From Lachnospiraceae bacterium (lineage in GTDB: Bacteria; Bacillota; Clostridia; Lachnospirales; Lachnospiraceae), in contig JAUNGD010000038.1 of assembly GCA_030524705.1 (NCBI GenBank), positions 1 through 34,237 of the forward strand: DNA of 34,237 nucleotides, in the 5' to 3' direction. The translations under genes and the position numbers were made by a program. Under the pieces are notes generated by a model, which was given only the letters and a program-made list of their open reading frames with translations, was not told the origin of the DNA and made no database searches. Of this stretch, positions 29,171-34,237 are shown piece after piece. The stretch's first letter is position 1. Each line of letters opens with the position of its first letter.

Positions 29171-30043
29171 TCAGTTCTGCAGCCCATATTCCTCCAGCAA
29201 TTTCTGCTGATACTCCATATCAAGGACTGCTTTTTTCAAATCCTCTATCCGGTTATCCTCCAATAGCCGGCGATTCAATTCATTAATTTGCTCCTTACCG
29301 GCTTTTTGTCCTTCTGCCCGTCCTTCTGCTCGCCCTTCTTCCTGTGCTTCCAGCTTATCATAATATCTCTCTTCCCACGCCTGCATGTATTTCACTCCAA
29401 TCTCTTCGCTGGCCCGCACCTCACATACCCGCTTATGTATCCGTTTGATCCTTTCGCTTTCCATCCTCTCCACAGTATCATCTGTCGTGTTTTCGACATA
29501 ACGAAGGAAATCTACGAGCTCTTCTGATACTTCATCCTCGTTTTCTCCATGAGTATTCAGGAATATCCGAACGGCTCCGTCTTTCAAGTACAAATCCGGG
29601 ACCTCCTCACATTTGGCCTGAAATGTATACTGGTACTTTCCGTATCCGAAGAGATCAAAGGTCATTATCATAATAAAAAACGTATTATTCAGACAGCTGT
29701 AATCCAGAATTCCGGGCTGCAAAAGGGAGGTGTCCATCAGCGCCTGATAATATCTGCTTCTCTTGGCCAGATCCTTTTTCCACCGGTCCTGCATTTCGGT
29801 GTTGTATACGTTCTGCTCCTCATCCACAGAAAACATATCCAGACGGACAGAACGGATCATCGGCGACAGCCGTACTTCCTTTTCCGTCTCAGCCTTCCTA
29901 AGTATCGGAATCTCCCGCCCAAAAATAATACTCAGCACGTCCCTCTGCGTCTGCGAATCTTCCATTACCTCGGCAAAGAGAAAGCGGTTTGTAAGGTTTA
30001 GATCTTTCAGCGGTATCATACTTTGTTCGTTTTTTCTGTTCAT
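29171..30043 (-). CDS. PD-(D/E)XK nuclease-family transposase-like protein (Rpn relative)
   Basis: A 290-residue protein of the PD-(D/E)XK nuclease-family transposase group (PF12784 type). The nuclease core shows LTNRFLFAEVMEDSQTQRDVLSIIFGREIPI near the N-terminus, then the RLDMFSVDEEQNVYNTEMQ strand-loop-strand. This is a D-(x)n-E-x-Q motif (Asp in RLDMF, Glu in NTEMQ) matching the fold's active site. The tail is coiled-coil-like, with RAEGRAEGQKAG repeats. The ATG at 30043 has AAGGAGGC six bases upstream. It differs in family from the Rpn-type gene at 11189-12118, although both share long charged C-termini. No inverted repeats or target duplication were seen around it. Confidence 0.85.
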   Translation of the reverse strand: MNRKNEQSMIPLKDLNLTNRFLFAEVMEDSQTQRDVLSIIFGREIPILRKAETEKEVRLSPMIRSVRLDMFSVDEEQNVYNTEMQDRWKKDLAKRSRYYQALMDTSLLQPGILDYSCLNNTFFIMIMTFDLFGYGKYQYTFQAKCEEVPDLYLKDGAVRIFLNTHGENEDEVSEELVDFLRYVENTTDDTVERMESERIKRIHKRVCEVRASEEIGVKYMQAWEERYYDKLEAQEEGRAEGRAEGQKAGKEQINELNRRLLEDNRIEDLKKAVLDMEYQQKLLEEYGLQN

Positions 30044-30335
30044 TAAAGCCTCCTTTATTTTATCATAAATTCGAATCGTTTCACAGTATAATCTGACATC
30101 TGGCAAATATATTTCTCCGCAAATTCTGGAAAGCTATTCTGCCCCCGGAAAGCCTGTCCGACCGATTTTCACAACTCATATCTCTTACTGCATTATAATT
30201 TATCTTGATATATTTTGCAACATATTTATTTTTTTATGTTGTATATCAGGCATCCAACATTTTCAAAATGAATTGCTGCTCTCTTTCCATAAAAGTTATG
30301 ATACAGGTAGCAAACATTGAATAGCTATATTTTTA
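30044..30335. other. Intergenic region ahead of the second nuclease gene
   Basis: No gene supported. The region holds a TATACT-like minus-strand -10 (about 30085-30090) without a good -35, and a GCAACATA/TATGTTGT hairpin (about 30219-30245) whose T-rich loop is A/T-rich noise. Nothing else is evident. Confidence 0.4.
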
Positions 30336-31712
30336 TCATTCTCGCCTTTCTGCAGCACAAAGGCTTTCCGCCGCCTTCAGCTCCTTATGAAGCCGGACGG
30401 CCATGAATACCGTGACGGCGGCCGAAAGCACATCCGCAACGGGCTGTGCATATAAAATCCCATCCAGTCCCCATGCCATCGGAAGGATGAGGATAACCGG
30501 CACAAAACAGATTCCCTGCCTGCAGGCTCCGAGGATAAAGCCCTCCTTTCCCTTTCCCAGAGCAAGAAACAGGGAAGAATACACCGTATAAAATCCAAAC
30601 AGCAGAAAGGTGATTCCGTTTATCCGCAGCGAGCTGGTCCCTATGTGGATCATCTCCTGATTGCCCGCTGTAAACTGCGATACAATCTTTGCCGCAAAAA
30701 GCGTCAGTCCAAGACCATAGACGGCGCAAAATACCGTCGACCAGATAACGGAAATCCTGACCGCTTCATGCAGGCGGCTGAATTTTTTAGCCCCGTAGCT
30801 GTAGCCCGCAATCGGCTGAAATCCCTTTATAAATCCAAATACCGTCAGACTTCCCATGGATACCAGCCGCGTCACGACGCCCATTCCCGCGATCGCCGCA
30901 TCTCCATAGACAAACGCGGCGTTGTTGGTAAGCGAAATGGAGAGGCTGGTCAGAATCTGAAACACCAGCGTCGGAATCCCTATTTTAAATATTTCAGCCA
31001 GAATTTCCTTCGAAAAGCAGCAGTCCTTCCTTTTAAAATGAAAGATGCTTTTCCTCCGGAAAATATAGACCAGATACACCAGGGCAGATACCATCTGCGC
31101 AATGGCCGTAGCGACGGCGGCGCCGGCCACCCCCAGCTCCAGCACATAGATGAATACCGGATCCAATGCGATATTCAGAACGGCCCCGGCCATCAGAGCG
31201 CACATCGTCGTTTTGGCCGCTCCCTCGCTCGTCACAATATTATTCATCGTGACATTAAAGACGTTGAAAATACAGGAAAGCACGTAAATCCCTCCATATG
31301 TGACTGCATAGGGCAAAATACTGTCCGTGGCTCCCAGAAGCTTCAGAATGGGCTTCAGGAAAAGAACGGAAAGGACGATCACCACCACTCCGGTGAAAAG
31401 GCTGCCGTACAGCGCCGTACTGGCGGCCTGATCTGCCTTTTCCCTATCCCCGTTTCCCAACAGTCTGGAAATATAGGAGGCCGCGCCATTTCCGAATAAA
31501 AGCCCCAGCCCCACGACGACCTGTCCCAGCGGGTACACGACAGAAATTGCCCCCATCTGGCTTTCTCCCAGTCCTCCTACAAAATAAGCGTCCACCAGAT
31601 TGTACAAGGCATTGACCAGCATTCCGATCATGGTTGGAATGCCCATTGCCAGAAGCGCCCTGGGAATAGGGGCGCTGCCTAATAACTGTATTTTTTTGTT
31701 TTGCTGACTCAT
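30336..31712 (-). CDS. MATE-family efflux transporter, PadR-linked
   Basis: A 458-residue MATE exporter with about twelve hydrophobic segments. Family features: GIPTMIGMLVNALYNLVDAYFVGGLGESQMGAISVVYPLGQ, GNGAASYISRLLGNGDREKADQ, and GVVTRLVSMGSLTVFGFIKGFQPIAGYSYGAKKFSRL in the second half. The start at 31712 is set by AAAGGAG eight bases upstream; 35 codons of open frame further upstream run through operator DNA. It is divergent from a padR gene whose protein probably represses it. PadR-MATE pairs commonly export toxic compounds, but the inducer here is unknown. Confidence 0.92.
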   Translation of the reverse strand: MSQQNKKIQLLGSAPIPRALLAMGIPTMIGMLVNALYNLVDAYFVGGLGESQMGAISVVYPLGQVVVGLGLLFGNGAASYISRLLGNGDREKADQAASTALYGSLFTGVVVIVLSVLFLKPILKLLGATDSILPYAVTYGGIYVLSCIFNVFNVTMNNIVTSEGAAKTTMCALMAGAVLNIALDPVFIYVLELGVAGAAVATAIAQMVSALVYLVYIFRRKSIFHFKRKDCCFSKEILAEIFKIGIPTLVFQILTSLSISLTNNAAFVYGDAAIAGMGVVTRLVSMGSLTVFGFIKGFQPIAGYSYGAKKFSRLHEAVRISVIWSTVFCAVYGLGLTLFAAKIVSQFTAGNQEMIHIGTSSLRINGITFLLFGFYTVYSSLFLALGKGKEGFILGACRQGICFVPVILILPMAWGLDGILYAQPVADVLSAAVTVFMAVRLHKELKAAESLCAAERRE

Positions 31713-31748
31713 TGTTCCTGCTCCTTTCTCTTGACATGTTAAACAAAG

Positions 31749-31817
31749 TATAGTACTATAAATTATAGCAATTCGAATTGTGTCGTACATACTACTATAA
31801 TTTATAGTATATGTCAA
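31749..31817. promoter_or_regulatory. PadR operator and promoter region
   Basis: TATAGTACTATA at 31749-31760 is a perfect 12-bp palindrome. TACTATAAATTATAG (31754-31768) reappears inverted at 31795-31809, with 26 bases between. A minus-strand TTGACA (31817-31812) with TAGTAT (31794-31789) at 17 bp and a plus-strand TATAAT (31796-31801) lie in or beside these repeats. PadR binding would plausibly block the MATE promoter and its own. Confidence 0.7.
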
Positions 31818-31835
31818 TAGAAAAAGGAGAAATTT

Positions 31836-32363
31836 ATGGCTGCAATAGATTTAATCGTACTGGGAATGTTAAAAAAAGAAGCCCTGAGCGCCTATGACAT
31901 TCAGAAGCTGGTAGAATACCGCAATATATCAAGATGGGTAAAGATCAGTACACCCTCCATCTACAAAAAGGTGATTCAATTAGAAGAAAAGGGCTATATT
32001 TCAAGCACAATTGTCAAAGAAGGGAAAATGCCTGAAAAGGCTGTTTATTCCCTGACCGAGGCCGGGGAAAAGCAGCTTGAAAAGCTTATGTTTGAGATTT
32101 CCGCCAAGCCGGTTCAGATTTTCCTGGATTTTAACGCTGTGATCGTAAATCTGGACGCGCTTCCGCCGAAGGGCCGTGAAAAATGCCTGGCGGATATTGA
32201 AGGTAATATAAAAGCCTTAAAAGCATATCTGGAAGAAAACCTCCGGGAGAAGGAAAATCTGCCGGAAATCCCCAAAACGGGAATGGCCGTTCTGCGGCAG
32301 CAGCTTGCCCTCGCCCAGGCTATTGAGACATGGATTCATTCATTAAAGCAGGGCTGGGAATGA
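31836..32363 (+). CDS. PadR-family transcriptional regulator
   Basis: A 175-residue regulator. The N-terminal winged helix (about residues 1-85) has LIVLGMLKKEALSAYDIQKLVEY, STPSIYKKVIQLEEKGYISS and KAVYSLTEAGEKQLEKLM, which is the PadR pattern. The C-terminal helices (about residues 95-175) resemble the Vir_act_alpha_C region used for dimerisation. The ATG has AAGGAG eight bases upstream. It is divergent from the MATE gene, and the 124-base region between them holds inverted repeats. PadR proteins often respond to phenolic or antimicrobial compounds; the ligand is unknown here. Confidence 0.93.
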   Translation: MAAIDLIVLGMLKKEALSAYDIQKLVEYRNISRWVKISTPSIYKKVIQLEEKGYISSTIVKEGKMPEKAVYSLTEAGEKQLEKLMFEISAKPVQIFLDFNAVIVNLDALPPKGREKCLADIEGNIKALKAYLEENLREKENLPEIPKTGMAVLRQQLALAQAIETWIHSLKQGWE

Positions 32364-32427
32364 TAAGACGTCTCCTGGCCAAGAATAGCGAAGGGGCTGC
32401 TATTTTTCCCAAAATGGAAGTCATAGT

Positions 32428-33033
32428 TCAAATATGAATTTGGAGATCTCCAAAATCAAACATCCCCTTTCCCTGTTTAAGCTTTCCAGCTTCTTCCAAT
32501 TGCTCAAATCCATTTTCAATTTCATGTATAAGTGAAACAGAAATATTTAATTGATGGTGTCCGGGGTAATGTCCCGGTGTGTGAATGACCTGAATTTCCC
32601 GCCCGCCTAAATTCAAGGAATCGCCGTCATGTAAAATTCCCTGCGGAATACCTTGAAAAATCTGATAAGCGTCAATATCAAAATCTGCTGGAAAATCACA
32701 GGGAGGTTTTGTCAAATTCTTCTTAACAGCCTGCAGCGGTATTGGAAACCTGACTGAGAGCCAGTCTTTTTCTGCTTCATGTACGGCAATATTATCAAAA
32801 TATTTGTGTCCGCCGATATGATCCCAATGAATATGAGTAGTAACTACCATAACAGGCAGCTCCGTCAAACTATCCACAATTTTTCTGATGTTGGAAATGC
32901 CCAAACCTGTATCAACGAGAATCGCACATTTCTTTCCGCATATTAGATAGCAATGCGTTTCTTCCCAGTGTCTATATTCGCTGATAGCAAATGTTTCACG
33001 GTCAATTTCTTCAACAGTGAACCAACTCTCCAT
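32428..33033 (-). pseudogene. Metallo-beta-lactamase-fold hydrolase with internal deletion
   Basis: A 201-residue MBL-fold protein. It has THIHWDHIGGH (His67, His69, Asp71, His72), which binds two metal ions, and the third ligand motif HTPGH at residues 151-155. This runs straight into YPGHH. In family members HTPGH(S)PGH is followed by a ~50-residue segment with the SGD aspartate that bridges the metals, and only then by a second PGH before the C-terminal helix. Here the middle appears lost, in frame, between similar PGH-coding sequences. The rest of the protein is intact, and the ATG at 33033 has a GAGG site. The usual bimetal centre cannot be complete, so the protein is probably inactive or altered. 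No substrate is assigned. Confidence 0.75.
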
Positions 33034-33251
33034 TCAATATTACCTCACCCAATTATGAATTTGCCGCTCTGTTCCTTATTTATGATGCGCTGTCGCCCCC
33101 TGGCTGAGGCCGCTGCCTTCTTAGCAAAATGGGATGCCGTATCAACCGGAGGCTATTATCAATGTGACAGTCTTTAGTCCTTCATGCTCCGAACGAAAGC
33201 GACGGTCACAGCCCGCACAGCCGATATTGATATGCACAATATTCGTGTTTA

Positions 33252-34235
33252 TTATGTAGTCTCCATTTCTAAAAGAAATTGTTTTTTATCAATTCCTCCG
33301 GCATACCCTACCAGCTTTCCGTCCTTCCCTACCACCCGATGACAGGGAATGATGATTAAAACAGGATTACGGTTATTCGCCATACCGACTGCTCGCGCCG
33401 CATCTTTATTGCCAAGTGCTTCGGCTATCTGCTGGTAGCTGCGTGTCTCACCATAAGGGATATTGCGTACCTCACTCCAAACTCTTTTCTGAAACTCACT
33501 CCCCATTATGGAGAGGGGAACATCAAATGTTGTTCTGTTTTTTGCAAAATATTCCGAAATCTGCACTTTGGCATCTGCTAAATAAACGCTATTTTCATTC
33601 GTTAAAGCAGCTTCCGTTTTATCATCTGCAAACCGCAGGGAAGTAATACCATAACGATTTTCCTCGATACGGATCCGTCCCAATGGCGTTTCACAAACGC
33701 AGTATGGTCGTTCCGATATTCGCTGCAAAACGTATTCTGTCGGAGAGATGCCCGCCAGTTTTTTGAAGAAAGCTGCAAAGGAGGCTGAACTCTCCATGCC
33801 AACCGAAAATGCTACATCCGTAGACCGGCACCCGGTATCCAGCAGCTCCTTTGCGCGCTGGAACCTTATCTGCGCAATATATTGTTCCGGTGATATATCA
33901 AATCTTTTTTCAAAAAGTTCAGTCAAATGGCGCCGTGTAATACCCAGTGCATTTAATTTCTTCATAAGTTCCAACCGCTCTGTAAAATTGCCATCAATGA
34001 TTGCTTTTGCATCCTCCGCCAATTTTGCCATTGGGTCATAAGTAATTAAGTCGGGACGACACCGTTTACAGGGACGAAATCCAGCCCTGTCCGCCTCCTC
34101 TTTATCATCGAAAAAAACAACATTTTCAGGCCTAGGCGGTTTTGACGCACAGGATGGGCGGCAAAATATACCTGTACTCTTCACGCCATAAAAGAATTTT
34201 CCGTCATAGCTTCGGTCATTTGTTATTACGGCATT
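33252..34235 (-). CDS. ada: Ada-type bifunctional DNA repair methyltransferase/AraC regulator (5' end outside window)
   Basis: The visible ~327 residues (frame open to the window edge) contain the three Ada parts. First is an N-terminal zinc/phosphotriester-repair domain with DRSYDGKFFYGVKSTGIFCRPSC, whose Cys takes methyl groups from phosphates. Next is an AraC-type helix-turn-helix domain with DVAFSVGMESSASFAAFFKKLAGISPTEY. Last is the O6-methylguanine methyltransferase domain with IPCHRVVGKDGKLVGYAGG, whose Cys in PCHRV accepts the base methyl group. An internal GTG at 34184 is not the start, because the conserved domain continues upstream. Ada repairs alkylated DNA and, when methylated, activates its own regulon. 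No downstream partner gene was visible; 218 bases of unassigned DNA separate it from the MBL gene. Confidence 0.95.
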   Translation of the reverse strand, partial: NAVITNDRSYDGKFFYGVKSTGIFCRPSCASKPPRPENVVFFDDKEEADRAGFRPCKRCRPDLITYDPMAKLAEDAKAIIDGNFTERLELMKKLNALGITRRHLTELFEKRFDISPEQYIAQIRFQRAKELLDTGCRSTDVAFSVGMESSASFAAFFKKLAGISPTEYVLQRISERPYCVCETPLGRIRIEENRYGITSLRFADDKTEAALTNENSVYLADAKVQISEYFAKNRTTFDVPLSIMGSEFQKRVWSEVRNIPYGETRSYQQIAEALGNKDAARAVGMANNRNPVLIIIPCHRVVGKDGKLVGYAGGIDKKQFLLEMETT

Positions 34236-34237
34236 CC

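Noticed and set aside
30218-30246. GCAACATA/TATGTTGT hairpin as a terminator for the MATE gene at 30336
   Set aside because: It lies ~90 bases past the stop and has a weak stem with a T-rich loop rather than a stem-plus-T-tail on the minus strand.
31713-31817. 35-codon N-terminal extension of the PadR-linked MATE protein
   Set aside because: The codons come from the operator repeats; the AAAGGAG-backed ATG at 31712 gives the natural start.
33034-33251. Possible small peptides (for example a Cys-rich ~31-codon frame near 33130-33230 and a plus-strand frame ending at 33177)
   Set aside because: No ribosome-binding site, no recognised motif; too short to support. Could be remnants, but nothing shows it.
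1-34237. CRISPR array, prophage module, tRNA/rRNA genes
   Set aside because: I looked for regularly spaced direct repeats with unique spacers, phage-type gene runs and tRNA cloverleaf ends and saw none; a covariance scan would be needed to exclude a missed small RNA.

Overview
The window looks like chromosomal DNA from a low-to-moderate GC Gram-positive gut anaerobe, most likely a Lachnospiraceae-type Clostridia. This is inferred from strong AGGAGG ribosome-binding sites, a T-box ahead of tyrS, HrcA/CIRCE heat-shock control, a DUF4250 protein, Rpn/PD-(D/E)XK-type nuclease genes, FloA/NfeD, and AGCS, MATE and TAXI-TRAP transporters. I saw no rRNA, tRNA, CRISPR array, phage module or intact insertion sequence. 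About 33 genes lie on both strands; the first (serine hydrolase) and last (ada) run off the window.

Layout. 1-5.1 kb: end of a class A beta-lactamase-like hydrolase, a YbaK-type deacylase, an mntP manganese exporter behind a yybP-ykoY riboswitch, an AGCS amino-acid symporter, and a marR-tauE operon with a readable promoter and operator. 5.2-12.1 kb (minus strand): AI-2E family permease, rarA, polysaccharide deacetylase, a repeat-tailed membrane protein, T-box-controlled tyrS and an Rpn-family gene. 12.5-15.5 kb: a TAXI-type TRAP transporter (binding protein plus fused DctQM permease). 15.7-19.6 kb (minus): one apparent operon in which a histidine kinase and a LytTR response regulator enclose nfeD, floA and a repeat-rich small protein. 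19.8-21.4 kb: a MATE exporter and a DUF4250 protein. 21.5-26.0 kb (minus): a heat-shock block, clpB and hsp20-rplY-hsp20, each transcription unit starting at a CIRCE element that overlaps its -35 box. 26.1-29.1 kb: nitroreductase, an SDR dehydrogenase and a divergent ROK regulator. 29.2-34.2 kb: a second nuclease-family gene, a MATE exporter divergent from a PadR regulator, an internally deleted metallo-beta-lactamase-fold gene, and the Ada methyltransferase/regulator.

The most interesting items are the two-component system wrapped around the flotillin pair; the manganese riboswitch whose P1 strand can be read as competing with its terminator, followed by a palindrome-rich insert; the two CIRCE-over--35 promoters with an L25/Ctc gene between two small heat-shock genes; a metallo-hydrolase that has lost its metal-bridging aspartate segment between two PGH motifs; a TRAP binding protein without a lipobox; and a cluster of tandem repeats in and around the deacetylase and neighbouring genes.
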